NCBI GenBank assembly: GCA_030625815.1
Contig: DAOUQF010000030.1
Coordinates: forward strand, 1 to 47,157
Source of the DNA: Eubacteriales bacterium
GTDB lineage: Bacteria; Bacillota; Clostridia; Tissierellales; GPF-1
Direction of reading: 5' to 3'
Length of the DNA stretch: 47,157 nt
Under the pieces are notes generated by a model. The model ran no database searches. It was not told the DNA's origin and saw only the letters and a program-made list of their open reading frames with translations. Below are positions 34,569 through 43,478 of the stretch, piece after piece. Made by a program: the position numbers and the translations under genes. The stretch's first letter is position 1, and every line of letters starts with the position of its first letter.

Positions 34569-37500
34569 CTAACTCATATACTCCTCTGATTCCAGTTCTT
34601 CTAATTTTACGGACAAAACCGCACTAACTCCCTTTTCAGGCATCGTAATCCCGTACAAGACCTTAGCGGCACGCATGGTTTCTTGCTTATGGGTGATGAT
34701 GATAAATTGGGACATGGCGGAATGCTCTTTGAGAAAGTCGGTGAACCGTTGAATATTCGCATCATCCAAGGCCGCTTCAATCTCATCCAGCACGCAAAAA
34801 GGAGTCGGTTTCAATTGAATAATCGCGAACATCAAGGCGATTGCCGTTAAGGCTTTTTCCCCGCCGGACAGCACCGATATATTGGCAAGTTTCTTTCCTG
34901 GCGGTTGCGCGATAATGCGGATCGGTGTCGTCAAAGGTTCCGATGGATCAATCAGTTGAATGTCAGCCTCCCCTCCCCCAAACAAATGGGTGAAGGTTTG
35001 AGAGAACTGTTTGCGAATCGCTTCCATTTCCGCCAAAAAGCTCTTTTCCATGGAGTCGACCAGTTCGTGAATCAAGGATTCCAAGTCTTTTTTTGCAGAA
35101 AGCAAATCCGCTTGCTGCTGACTGAGGAAGGTGAATCGTTCGTTGACTTCCTCGTATTTTTGAATGGAATTCAAATTGACCTCTCCAAGATCTCGAATTT
35201 GTTTTTTGAGATCTTTGACGGTATTTCGTGCCGTTGAGACCACAAAATCCTCAATGACAATCTTTCGCGCCATGGCAACGGACATCTGATATTGATCCCA
35301 GAGATACTCAACCTGCTGCTTCTCTTGCATCTCGCTCTTGGTTAGATTCACTTCGTCTTTTCGCAAGCGATCTTTTAATTCCGACAACTCGTCATCAATT
35401 TCATAATAGCGTTGATTCATGTTTTGGCTGGTTTGCTTTGCTTCTTGTATCTCTTGCATCAATGAGGTTCTTCTTTCCTCCGCATCCAAAAGACGAGAAT
35501 GAAGCAGCGTTACTTGCTGCTCGAGTTCTTGTGTTTTTCGCTGTATGCCGATTCGTTCCTCTCGATTTCTCGTTTGGTTGAACTGTCCTTCGTCAAGCTG
35601 AGACTGAAAGGCGCTCATTCGATTCTGATACTCGTTGCGCAGGAATTCCTTGTGATGAATCTTTTCCAACAAGGATGCGCGTTGCACCTCTTTGGGCTGA
35701 CGAACGTTGAGATCCTTGAGCATCTTTCGCTCCAGATCCTTCATCTTGCTGGATCCGTCTTCAATTTCATTCTCGAGGATCGTTCGCTGTTCAATCAAAC
35801 CGTTTTGCTCTTCTTCAGCATGCTGGATTTGATTGTTGATTCGTTCCTCGTCGTGACACAATTGCTCAAAGGTGGTTTGATATCCGCGTTTTTCTCGAAT
35901 CAAAGTCTCGTGGTCCCGCTGTAGAAAGGCAACCTGATTCAATAAGGTCTTTACCTGAATTTCAATAAAGTCCTTTCGATCTTTGCTCTCCTGCATCAGA
36001 TGTTCTCGTTCTTCCAGCTCCTTGGAAACGTGCTGCAGCCGTGACTGAATGGCGAATTTTTTATTTGTGATTTCCTCTTTTTGTTGCATGAATTGAGACA
36101 ATTGACTCTTTCGTTCCAGCAGACCGCCCTCACGATTAAGCTCCCCCGTTGATACGGCGCCGCCGGGTCTGATCAGATTTCCATCAATGGTCACCACACG
36201 ATAGCGCATCTTCGTCTTCTTGGCAATCGCCAGGGCTTCCTCCATGGTTTCCGCAATAAAGGTTCGCGCCAATAAGAATTGGACAACCGGAGTGAACTCT
36301 TCCTCGCAGCTAACTGCCTCCGAGGCGACCATCCCGGCGCTTTGATCTCTTTCCGGCATCTGATTTGGACGAATCAAGTCCATGGGTAGAATGGTAATCC
36401 GGCCAAAGCGTTTTTTCTTAACCGTACGGATAATGGATTTCAGGTCTTCTTCCGTGCGGACTACGATATTCTGCAGGGCGTTCCCCAATGCCGTTTCAAT
36501 GGCCTTGTGGAATCGCGGCTGCACGTCGATAATATCCGTGACAACTCCGAGGACTCTGCTTTTCATCTGAGCGTCCTTGTCGCGTTCGCTCATAATTTGA
36601 CGGACACCGCGGAAATATCCTTCGTATCCATCGATGGCGCGTTGTTCAAATTGAATCTTATTGCGTACGCGATCCAAGTCATGCTCAACTTGGCTCAAGG
36701 AATATTTTTCTTCTCGCAATTGATGAATTAATTTTTCTCGTTCTTGACCGCTCAATTCATAAGCCGCTTGATTTTTCCCAAGGGTTTCGGCTTCTTCTTT
36801 TTGCTTAGTCATTAATTTTTCCAGTTCTGCTTCTTTTTCCCCGGCCTTCTCGTTTTGTCGTTGAAGCAAGTCTTCATAGCGATTCTTTTCGCCGGTTACT
36901 TCAAAATATTTTTGTCGGTATTCGTTGTGAAGCTCCTTGGCTTGCGAAAGGCGGTTGGTTAAATGGTGTAGCGTTTTGCGTTTTTGATCGAGGGCTTCCA
37001 TCATGGCTGCCCGCCGAGTTTCCAGTTCTTCATTGCCGGAATCCAATTGACTTAATTCTGTTTCAATATTGTCCAGTTCGCGGCTTAAGGCTTGGAATTC
37101 TTCTTCAATAATCAAAAAGCGTCCACGTTCTTCGGTTTGAAGCTTTTTAGTCGATTCCGCTTGACGATCCAATTCGATGCGCTCTTTTTCCAGGGCGCTT
37201 TCCTTCTCTTTGATTCGCGTGGTTTCATGATCCAGGTTTGCTTGCTGAATTTGCAAAGATTGATGTTGCTGCTCCGCTTCGTGAAGCGCCTCTTCCTTCT
37301 CGACAAAGAAGTTCTCTCGCTCATTGAGATTCTCTCTCAATTTCATGCGATCATCTACCAGCAAAGACAGGCGTTCTTGAGCAAATTTATTTCGTTCACG
37401 AATCTGCACCACGCGCTTTTTTGTGTTGTCATGATCGTTGATGACCAAGCTAACATCCAGGCTGCGCATGTCTTCGAAAAGAAGTTTGTATTTTTTCGCC

Positions 37501-38132
37501 TCTTCCGCTTCCGCTTGAAGGGGTAACAATTGTTGCTCCAATTCCAGCAAAATATCCTGAACCCGATCCAGATTCTGCTCAGTCCGTTCCAGCTTGCGCC
37601 CAGCTTCTTCCTTTTTCGACTTGATCTTCGCGATCCCGACAGCCTCTTCAAAAACGGCGCGACGTTCACTGGAGTCCTTGCTTAAAATATGATCGATTTT
37701 CCCCTGACTGATCATGGAGTATCCATTGACGCCAAGTCCCGTATCGAACATGATGTCTCGAATGTCCTTGAGGCGAACGGATTTGCGATTGATTGCATAC
37801 ACGCTTTCTCCGGAACGGTATAGTCTTCGGGTAAGCGCGACTTCGGAATAATCGATGGGAAGAGAGCGATCTTCGTTATCAAGAATCAAAGAAATTTCCG
37901 CGTAGCCGGTTGCTTTTCTTTTGTAAGTTCCGGAAAAGATGACATCTTCCATCTTTTCACCCCGCAACGCCTTTGAACTTTGCTCTCCCAGTACCCATTT
38001 GATCGCATCGGAAATATTGCTCTTTCCACTGCCGTTCGGACCAACGATACAGGTGATTCCCGGTTCAAAGTTCAATGCTGTTCGATTGGCAAAAGACTTG
38101 AATCCTTTCATCTCAATTCTTTTTAAGTACAC
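34569..38132 (-). CDS. smc: Chromosome segregation ATPase Smc
   Basis: Condensin subunit that extrudes DNA loops together with ScpA and ScpB. The 1,187 residues carry Walker A IVGPNGSGKSNISDAIKWVL near the N-terminus, two long coiled-coil arms, a central hinge (about 510-670, with RVLGVVTDIIDVQPRFHKAI), and the C-terminal head with the signature SVLSGGEKALTAIALMFAI and Walker B CVLDEIEAALDDANI. I chose the GTG at 38132, giving MYLKRIEMKGFKSF as in other Smc proteins, with AAGGTGA five bases upstream; a GTG at 38141 has no proper ribosome site. rnc and ftsY flank it, as in B. subtilis. Confidence 0.96.
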   Translation of the reverse strand: MYLKRIEMKGFKSFANRTALNFEPGITCIVGPNGSGKSNISDAIKWVLGEQSSKALRGEKMEDVIFSGTYKRKATGYAEISLILDNEDRSLPIDYSEVALTRRLYRSGESVYAINRKSVRLKDIRDIMFDTGLGVNGYSMISQGKIDHILSKDSSERRAVFEEAVGIAKIKSKKEEAGRKLERTEQNLDRVQDILLELEQQLLPLQAEAEEAKKYKLLFEDMRSLDVSLVINDHDNTKKRVVQIRERNKFAQERLSLLVDDRMKLRENLNERENFFVEKEEALHEAEQQHQSLQIQQANLDHETTRIKEKESALEKERIELDRQAESTKKLQTEERGRFLIIEEEFQALSRELDNIETELSQLDSGNEELETRRAAMMEALDQKRKTLHHLTNRLSQAKELHNEYRQKYFEVTGEKNRYEDLLQRQNEKAGEKEAELEKLMTKQKEEAETLGKNQAAYELSGQEREKLIHQLREEKYSLSQVEHDLDRVRNKIQFEQRAIDGYEGYFRGVRQIMSERDKDAQMKSRVLGVVTDIIDVQPRFHKAIETALGNALQNIVVRTEEDLKSIIRTVKKKRFGRITILPMDLIRPNQMPERDQSAGMVASEAVSCEEEFTPVVQFLLARTFIAETMEEALAIAKKTKMRYRVVTIDGNLIRPGGAVSTGELNREGGLLERKSQLSQFMQQKEEITNKKFAIQSRLQHVSKELEEREHLMQESKDRKDFIEIQVKTLLNQVAFLQRDHETLIREKRGYQTTFEQLCHDEERINNQIQHAEEEQNGLIEQRTILENEIEDGSSKMKDLERKMLKDLNVRQPKEVQRASLLEKIHHKEFLRNEYQNRMSAFQSQLDEGQFNQTRNREERIGIQRKTQELEQQVTLLHSRLLDAEERRTSLMQEIQEAKQTSQNMNQRYYEIDDELSELKDRLRKDEVNLTKSEMQEKQQVEYLWDQYQMSVAMARKIVIEDFVVSTARNTVKDLKKQIRDLGEVNLNSIQKYEEVNERFTFLSQQQADLLSAKKDLESLIHELVDSMEKSFLAEMEAIRKQFSQTFTHLFGGGEADIQLIDPSEPLTTPIRIIAQPPGKKLANISVLSGGEKALTAIALMFAIIQLKPTPFCVLDEIEAALDDANIQRFTDFLKEHSAMSQFIIITHKQETMRAAKVLYGITMPEKGVSAVLSVKLEELESEEYMS

Positions 38133-38146
38133 CTGCTTCACCTTCT

Positions 38147-38815
38147 TTATGACAATTTTTCAAGGGCATCCTGTGCAGCTTCTTGTTCCGCTTCTTTTTT
38201 TGAATAACCGACGCCTTGTCCATACAATGCGTTATCGACAAAAACAGCGGCCTGGAATTCCTTGCAGTGATCGGGACCCGTTTGATCGATGATGTCGTAG
38301 CGAATCGTTACTTCTCCATTTCGTTGCACATATTCTTGAAACTCCGTTTTGTAATCACGGTTCAAGCGGCCGTGAATGCCTGCATCAATGATCGCTTTCA
38401 GGGATTCGGAAATAAATTGACGGGCTTCTTCAATCCCGCCATCCAAATAGATGGCGCCAATCACTGCCTCAAAAGCGTCAGCCAAAATCGATTTCCGCTT
38501 TCGTCCACCCGTCAGTTCTTCTCCCTTTCCCAAAAAAAGCACATCGCCCAGATCAATTTTTTTTGCCGCCAAGGCAAGGGAGTCTTCACAGACAATGGAT
38601 GCGCGGATTTTCGTTAAATCCCCTTCGTCGAGATCGATGAAACGGCGATAAATATAGTCGCTGATCACGATGCTTAACACAGAATCTCCAAGGAACTCAA
38701 GTCGTTCATTGCATTTTAGACCCATTTCCCGGTGCTCATTGGCATATGAACTATGGGTTAAGGCTTCCGTTAAACGATTTGGATCTTGAAAGTTGTATTT
38801 AACCTTATTATTCAT
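38147..38815 (-). CDS. rnc: Ribonuclease III
   Basis: Double-strand-specific endoribonuclease for rRNA processing and mRNA decay. The 222 residues contain the catalytic signature NERLEFLGDSVLSIVISD (Glu40 and Asp44), the second metal-site segment ILADAFEAVIGAIYLDGG, and a C-terminal double-strand RNA-binding domain (FQAAVFVDNALYGQGVGYSK, then KEAEQEAAQDALEKL). The ATG at 38815 follows GGGAGGG. It ends 14 bases before smc and lies after acpP. Confidence 0.96.
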   Translation of the reverse strand: MNNKVKYNFQDPNRLTEALTHSSYANEHREMGLKCNERLEFLGDSVLSIVISDYIYRRFIDLDEGDLTKIRASIVCEDSLALAAKKIDLGDVLFLGKGEELTGGRKRKSILADAFEAVIGAIYLDGGIEEARQFISESLKAIIDAGIHGRLNRDYKTEFQEYVQRNGEVTIRYDIIDQTGPDHCKEFQAAVFVDNALYGQGVGYSKKEAEQEAAQDALEKLS

Positions 38816-38840
38816 GGTTCCCTCCCTTCTCTATGTATGG

Positions 38841-38870
38841 AAGAAATGAGCCCGGATGAGCTCATTTCTT
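38841..38870 (-). terminator. Hairpin overlapping the acpP stop
   Basis: An 11-base-pair inverted repeat (AAGAAATGAGC with GCTCATTTCTT, eight-base loop) spans the final acpP codons. The tail on the minus strand is TTTCTTCC within and after the stem, without a long T-run, so it may attenuate or stabilise rather than fully terminate. Confidence 0.5.
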
Positions 38871-39092
38871 CATATTGTCAATTAGATTCACTGCATCTTG
38901 AACGGTTAGGATGGCATCCGAATTCTCAATGGGAAATTCAACACCAAATTCTTCTTCGCAAGCCATGACAACTTCCATCAACTCGATGGAATCCATATCG
39001 AGCTCCTCTTTGAAACGAGAATTCAATTGAATTCTTTCTTTCTCAATGTCCAGGTTTTCCGCGATAATATTTTGAACCTTTTCAAAAACCAT
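38862..39092 (-). CDS. acpP: Acyl carrier protein
   Basis: Carries growing acyl chains of fatty acid synthesis on a phosphopantetheine arm. The 76 acidic residues are the normal length. The attachment serine is Ser35 in LDMDSIELMEVVMACEEEFG; the usual motif is DSLD, here DSIE. The ATG at 39092 follows GAGGAGG, two bases after the plsX stop. The fab genes often placed between plsX and acpP are missing, so they must lie elsewhere. Confidence 0.95.
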   Translation of the reverse strand: MVFEKVQNIIAENLDIEKERIQLNSRFKEELDMDSIELMEVVMACEEEFGVEFPIENSDAILTVQDAVNLIDNMKK

Positions 39093-39094
39093 GA

Positions 39095-40084
39095 TTACTC
39101 CTCCTCGTTGTTCAACTCTTTAATTGCCTGTATAACACCCGCTTTGATGAATCTTTCCGCAAATAAAGCGGCATTCATCATGGCGGTTTCATCGGAACTT
39201 CCATGGGCTTTGATTACGGGGTGTTGAATCCCCAAAAGCGGCGCTCCTCCTACCTCATGGTAATCAAAACGATCTTTGATGCCGCGAAGCGGTTTTCGCA
39301 TAATAAGCGCGGCCAATTTCGAAGCGAAACTTGCGGTGAATTCTGTCTTTAGCAAGCCAAAAAGCGTTGAAGCCGTGCCCTCAACCGATTTTAAAAGAAT
39401 ATTGCCGGCAAATCCATCCGCCACCAATACATCGTAGTTTCCCTCTAATACATCTCGGGCTTCCACATTCCCAATAAAATCATCCATTGACTCATCCAGC
39501 AGTTCATAGGTTTCATTGTACAGCTGACTTCCTTTTCCCGGTTCAGCACCGATATTCAACAATCCGACTTTGGCGCCTGTTTTTTGAAAAACACGCTCGG
39601 AATAAATTTTTCCCATTTGCGCAAACTGCAACAAAAATTTCGCCTTGCAATCCACATTGGCACCTGCGTCCAACATGATTTTCGGTCCGTTCATTGTGGG
39701 AATGACCGGGGTTAGCGCGGGTCGTTCAATGCCCTTGATCCGGCCGGAAAGAAAAAGTCCCCCTGCCAATAAAGCGCCTGTATTCCCACAGGACACGAGG
39801 GCGTCCGCCTTGCCGTCTTTCAGCAATTGGTAACCCAGAACCATGGAGGCCTGTTTTTTTCGCCGAATTGCCATGACGGGCTTATCTGTAGTTTCAATTT
39901 TTTCCTTGGTGTGGACGATGGAAACTCGATCTGCAACTTCAGGGGTTATCGTCGGCTTCAAAACGGATTCGTCTCCAATCAGAAGGATCGATAATTCTTT
40001 GGATTGATCCAGTGCTTGAATGGCCCCTCGCGCGATTCTCTCCGCGCCCAGGTCCGCTCCCAGGGTATCTATTGCAATTCGCAT
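39095..40084 (-). CDS. plsX: Phosphate acyltransferase PlsX
   Basis: Peripheral membrane enzyme that converts acyl-ACP to acyl-phosphate, the start of phosphatidic acid synthesis in most bacteria. The 329 residues contain ALVSCGNTGALLAGGLFLSG, LDAGANVDCKAKFLLQFAQM, NIGAEPGKGSQLYNETYELL and VLVADGFAGNILLKSVEG. The N-terminal block reads IDTLGADLGAE where the family normally has DAMGGD followed by a proline-containing turn, a departure worth checking. The ATG at 40084 follows GAGGAGTGAT. It is followed by acpP, its substrate carrier. Confidence 0.95.
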   Translation of the reverse strand: MRIAIDTLGADLGAERIARGAIQALDQSKELSILLIGDESVLKPTITPEVADRVSIVHTKEKIETTDKPVMAIRRKKQASMVLGYQLLKDGKADALVSCGNTGALLAGGLFLSGRIKGIERPALTPVIPTMNGPKIMLDAGANVDCKAKFLLQFAQMGKIYSERVFQKTGAKVGLLNIGAEPGKGSQLYNETYELLDESMDDFIGNVEARDVLEGNYDVLVADGFAGNILLKSVEGTASTLFGLLKTEFTASFASKLAALIMRKPLRGIKDRFDYHEVGGAPLLGIQHPVIKAHGSSDETAMMNAALFAERFIKAGVIQAIKELNNEEE

Positions 40085-40114
40085 GCTATCACTCCTCTAT
40101 ATTCATACCTGCTT

Positions 40115-40123
40115 ATTATACCA
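40115..40123 (-). promoter_or_regulatory. Extended -10 promoter of plsX-acpP-rnc-smc-ftsY
   Basis: The minus strand reads TGGTATAAT, the same nine bases as ahead of the M16 gene. The -35 position falls in the T-tract of the rpmF terminator and has no clear hexamer. It is 31 bases upstream of the plsX start. Confidence 0.65.
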
Positions 40124-40133
40124 TAAGTTTGGG

Positions 40134-40164
40134 CAAAAAAAATAGAAGCAGTAAACACTGCTTC
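40134..40164 (-). terminator. Strong terminator of yceD-rpmF
   Basis: An 8-base-pair perfect stem (GAAGCAGT with ACTGCTTC, four-base loop) is followed on the minus strand by TA and eight T residues. It lies directly after the rpmF stop and separates this unit from plsX. Confidence 0.9.
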
Positions 40165-40170
40165 CATCTC

Positions 40171-40350
40171 TTATTTCGCTTCTACAACTTCCTTGTTCCC
40201 GTAGTAACCACATGCTTTACATACGTGATGAGGCAGTTTCGGCTCGTGGCATTGTGGGCAATTTACCAATTGTACAGTCACCCGCTTGGAATTGCTAGCG
40301 CGACGAGAATCACGTTTCGCTTTGGTTGTTTTTTTCTTAGGTACAGCCAT
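40171..40350 (-). CDS. rpmF: 50S ribosomal protein L32
   Basis: Small zinc-ribbon protein of the large subunit, 59 residues by direct translation. It starts MAVPKKKTTKAKRDSRRAS, the normal L32 opening, and has the four zinc cysteines as CPQC and CKAC 12 residues further on, so it is the zinc-binding form. The ATG at 40350 has a GGAGGTG site upstream and follows yceD by 12 bases; a strong terminator follows. yceD-rpmF is a widely conserved pair. Confidence 0.96.
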   Translation of the reverse strand: MAVPKKKTTKAKRDSRRASNSKRVTVQLVNCPQCHEPKLPHHVCKACGYYGNKEVVEAK

Positions 40351-40362
40351 TGAGACACCTCC

Positions 40363-40863
40363 TTATTTAAAAAGATTCTTTAATTTCTCGAGTCGTGGAT
40401 CAATTTCATCATTTTCGCATTGACAGCTTTCATGATTTAAGTTGACGCCACATCTTGGACAAAGTCCTTTGCATTCGAGTCCGCAAATATGCTGTAAAGG
40501 GTATTCGATACGGACTACTTCTTGAATCAACTCCTCAATTGCCAGTTCACCGTCTTGGTAGAGCAAGCAATACTCCTCAGAATCATCCATCAAGTCTTCC
40601 ACAACAATTTTCGCATGAAACTCCGTCTTGAATTCAACTTGCATCGAATCCAAACACCGCGTACAATGCTCCGTGGTTGTAAAAGAGAGCTTCCCGTAGA
40701 ATACAATTTCTTTCTCCACTCGATACAACTCAGCCGTCATAGATATCGGACCTTGAACCCGCAAATCGGATCCATAGGCATCCTCCAACGAAAGTTGGAA
40801 TTCCGAATGTAATGAGGTTTGGATCTCTTTACTTTCTTTAAATGCTTCAAGATTATATCGCAT
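40363..40863 (-). CDS. yceD: DUF177 (YceD/YlbN) family protein
   Basis: 166 residues of the DUF177 family, which in bacteria and plastids is tied to 23S rRNA accumulation or 50S assembly; the mechanism is unclear. Typical features are TEHCTRCLDSMQVEF in the middle and the C-terminal LECKGLCPRCGVNLNHESC. These cysteines could bind zinc. The ATG at 40863 follows GAGGTGAT. It is the first gene of the yceD-rpmF unit with a consensus promoter directly upstream. Confidence 0.93.
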   Translation of the reverse strand: MRYNLEAFKESKEIQTSLHSEFQLSLEDAYGSDLRVQGPISMTAELYRVEKEIVFYGKLSFTTTEHCTRCLDSMQVEFKTEFHAKIVVEDLMDDSEEYCLLYQDGELAIEELIQEVVRIEYPLQHICGLECKGLCPRCGVNLNHESCQCENDEIDPRLEKLKNLFK

Positions 40864-40889
40864 ATTATCACCTCAATGCAGCACAGTTA

Positions 40890-40918
40890 ATTATATTGAG
40901 GTTTCCAACGTTTGTCAA
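40890..40918 (-). promoter_or_regulatory. Consensus promoter of yceD-rpmF
   Basis: On the minus strand a perfect TTGACA and a perfect TATAAT are separated by 17 bases. It fills the gap between the ackA stop and yceD and is the best promoter in the window. Confidence 0.9.
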
Positions 40919-40920
40919 GT

Positions 40921-42117
40921 TTATCCTTTCAACAAGTTCAAAGTATCCTTGGCAATCATCAATTCCTCATTGGTTGGAATACACATCAATGCAACGGTCG
41001 CATTATCCATTTGGATAAACGCCTCTTTGCCTCTCATGTCGTTTTTCACATCGTCAATTTCAATTCCAAGACCGGCAAGACCCTTGCAAATCTCTTTTCT
41101 TGCAATCTTGGAGTTTTCTCCCAAGCCGGCAGTGAACACGATGCCGTCGACTCCGCCCATAACTGCTAGATACGCGCCAATATATTTCTTGACTCGCAAG
41201 TAGAATTTCGCCAAAGCGAGTTCTGCACGTTCATTCCCTTCGGCAGCGGCTGCTTCAATATCGCGGAAATCGCTGCTTACGCCTGAGATTCCCAATACGC
41301 CGGATTGTTTGTTCATCAGCGAATTAACCTCTGCGATGGACAGGTTTTCCTTTTCCATCAAGAAGGTTACGATGGCAGGATCCATATCGCCGCAGCGTGT
41401 GCCCATGACAAGACCCTCAAGCGGTGTGAAGCCCATGCTTGTGTCAACCACTTTTCCGCCTTGAATAGCCGCAACGCTTGCGCCGTTTCCTAGGTGGCAA
41501 GTGATCAGTTTCAACTCTTCCAATGGCTTGCCCATCATATCCGCGGCACGTTCTGCAACATATTTGTGCGAAGTTCCGTGGAATCCGTATCGACGAATCT
41601 TATGTTTTTCATAAAGCTCGTACGGCAAGGCGTAAAGAAAAGTCGCCTTATCCATGGTTTGATGATAGGCCGTATCAAAGACACCGACCATCGGTACGTC
41701 AGGCATCAGTTCCATGCATGCATGAATGCCAATCAGATTTGCCGGGTTATGCAATGGCGCCAAGTCCGAGCAAGCTTCCATGGCTGCAATTACAGCATCG
41801 GTGATCATAACGGAAGAAGCGAACTCCTCTCCACCGTGAACCACGCGATGTCCAACCGCGTCGATTTCTTTTAATGAAGAAATCGCCCCAACAGATGGGT
41901 CGACAATGGATTCCAAAACAACTTCCAATGCCTCTTTGTGCGTCTCCATCGGCTTTTGAACAACATATTTCTCCTTGCCGGGGATTTCATGCGTGACAAT
42001 AGCACCTTCGATGCCAATTCTTTCGCCTAATCCTTTGGCAAGAACAGACTGATCTGTCATGTCTATCAATTGATACTTCAAAGATGAACTGCCGCAATTA
42101 ATTACTAAAACTTTCAT
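40921..42117 (-). CDS. ackA: Acetate kinase
   Basis: Interconverts acetate plus ATP and acetyl phosphate plus ADP; in fermenters it makes ATP from acetyl phosphate. The 398 residues show the ASKHA-fold motifs: [16 protein letters not shown] at the N-terminus, [41 protein letters not shown], and [15 protein letters not shown]. The ATG at 42117 follows AAGGAGGG. Phosphotransacetylase, its usual partner, is not adjacent. It sits between yceD and the divergent tmcAL, a place where B. subtilis has no ackA. No clear terminator follows it. Confidence 0.97.
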   Translation of the reverse strand: MKVLVINCGSSSLKYQLIDMTDQSVLAKGLGERIGIEGAIVTHEIPGKEKYVVQKPMETHKEALEVVLESIVDPSVGAISSLKEIDAVGHRVVHGGEEFASSVMITDAVIAAMEACSDLAPLHNPANLIGIHACMELMPDVPMVGVFDTAYHQTMDKATFLYALPYELYEKHKIRRYGFHGTSHKYVAERAADMMGKPLEELKLITCHLGNGASVAAIQGGKVVDTSMGFTPLEGLVMGTRCGDMDPAIVTFLMEKENLSIAEVNSLMNKQSGVLGISGVSSDFRDIEAAAAEGNERAELALAKFYLRVKKYIGAYLAVMGGVDGIVFTAGLGENSKIARKEICKGLAGLGIEIDDVKNDMRGKEAFIQMDNATVALMCIPTNEELMIAKDTLNLLKG

Positions 42118-42148
42118 ACAAAGCCCTCCTTAAAAATCTAACAGTACA

Positions 42149-42177
42149 ATAATATTACAAGAATCGGGAAAAAGCAA
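42149..42177 (-). promoter_or_regulatory. Candidate promoter of ackA
   Basis: On the minus strand TTGCTT and TATTAT (one mismatch) are 17 bases apart, 32 bases upstream of the ackA start. I see no convincing catabolite (cre) or CodY box beside it. Confidence 0.5.
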
Positions 42178-42218
42178 TAAAGCAAATCATTCAATTCCTG
42201 CAAATTATTTGCCGATAA

Positions 42219-42247
42219 TTGACGAATCATGTTGGACAAGGTAGGCT
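42219..42247 (+). promoter_or_regulatory. Candidate promoter of tmcAL
   Basis: TTGACG (one mismatch to the -35) and a weak TAGGCT are 17 bases apart, 20 bases ahead of the tmcAL start. The poor -10 suggests low activity. Confidence 0.4.
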
Positions 42248-42266
42248 AGAGAAAGGAGGACGAGCA

Positions 42267-43478
42267 ATGAAGATAGTTGGCTGTATTGCTGAATTCAATC
42301 CATTTCATTATGGGCATGAACTATATCTGAAAAAAGCGAAGGAATTGATTGGGGCCGACGCGGTTGTCGTGGTGATGAGTGGCGACTTTGTTCAACGCGG
42401 CGAACCGGCGATCATCGATGCCGAACGCAGAACCCAGGTCGCTCTCTCCTACGGCGCTGATCTGGTTTTGGAGCTTCACCCCGCCTATGTGTTGGGAAGC
42501 GCTGAATACTTCGCTCTGGGCGCCATTTGGAGTCTGGAAGCCACCGGGGTGGTTACGGATTTGATCTTCGGGAGCGAATCCGGAAAGATCAACGATTTCA
42601 ATCGCGTCCAGGCCTATCTTCGGGATCATAGAAAGAGTCTTTCCACTCAAATCCCGCTGGCCATGCGGGGCGGCATTTCCTATTCGAGCGCCATCGCAAG
42701 AGTTCTGGAGCAAGAGATCACCCTCTCTGAAACCGGCTTTTTTTCAAAACCCAACAACATCCTCGGAATCGAGTATGTAAAAGCGATGCTGAATCGAGAT
42801 CAACAATTTCAAATTCACACCTATCAGCGCCAAGGCGCGAACTATCATGATCAAATCATTCAGGGGACCATGGAAAGCGCCTCGGCAATCCGTCAGCATC
42901 TGCATGCAGGCGGCTTGGCCGACGAGTCCCTCGTGCCGTTACTGTCGCTTAAGGCGCTGTCACGTTTTTATGAAGAAAATCATCAATATCCTGATATGGA
43001 GGCGTACTTTCTCTTCCTGCAGTATCGAATTTGCCTTCTTTCTCCCGCGCAATTAACGCACTACGCCGGTTGTGAGGAAGGTTTGGAAAATCTCTTGTGG
43101 AAGAAAATCCATCAGGTTCACTCTTATGCGGAGTTGGTTCAGTCCATGACTTCGAAGCGATATCCCGCTTCGCGAATCAAGCGATTTTTGCTGTCAATTC
43201 TCCTAGGCTATACGAAGGAGTTAGCGGCGTCTTTTATGACGCAGGGTCCCTCCTATCTAAAGCCCCTGGGTTTTACAGCTACCGGGCAAAAGGTGATGAA
43301 GTTGATCAAGGAAACGGGCAGTGTCCCGCTCTTGTCCAATGTCGCAGAAAGCTGGAATGCCGAAACATCACCGCGGGGTCTCGCCCTGGATTTGGTCGCG
43401 AGGGATATTTACCGGTTGGGCGCATCACCAGCTTCTCCCTTGGGATCGGGGCTTCGCATGGCACCAAAAAAGGGATGA
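42267..43478 (+). CDS. tmcAL: tRNA(Met) cytidine acetate ligase TmcAL (YlbM)
   Basis: Makes N4-acetylcytidine at the wobble base of elongator tRNA(Met), using acetate and ATP through acetyl-AMP. The 403 residues begin with the nucleotidyltransferase-like motif CIAEFNPFHYGHELYLKKAK (HxGH), then VVVVMSGDFVQRGEPAI, the segment LVLELHPAYVLGSAEYFALG and FFSKPNNILGIEYVKAM. The ATG at 42267 follows AAAGGAGG; the upstream open frame is not supported. It is the only plus-strand gene of the window and is divergent from ackA, whose substrate acetate it uses. In B. subtilis ylbM lies near ylbN-rpmF, coaD and rsmD, as here. Confidence 0.94.
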   Translation: MKIVGCIAEFNPFHYGHELYLKKAKELIGADAVVVVMSGDFVQRGEPAIIDAERRTQVALSYGADLVLELHPAYVLGSAEYFALGAIWSLEATGVVTDLIFGSESGKINDFNRVQAYLRDHRKSLSTQIPLAMRGGISYSSAIARVLEQEITLSETGFFSKPNNILGIEYVKAMLNRDQQFQIHTYQRQGANYHDQIIQGTMESASAIRQHLHAGGLADESLVPLLSLKALSRFYEENHQYPDMEAYFLFLQYRICLLSPAQLTHYAGCEEGLENLLWKKIHQVHSYAELVQSMTSKRYPASRIKRFLLSILLGYTKELAASFMTQGPSYLKPLGFTATGQKVMKLIKETGSVPLLSNVAESWNAETSPRGLALDLVARDIYRLGASPASPLGSGLRMAPKKG

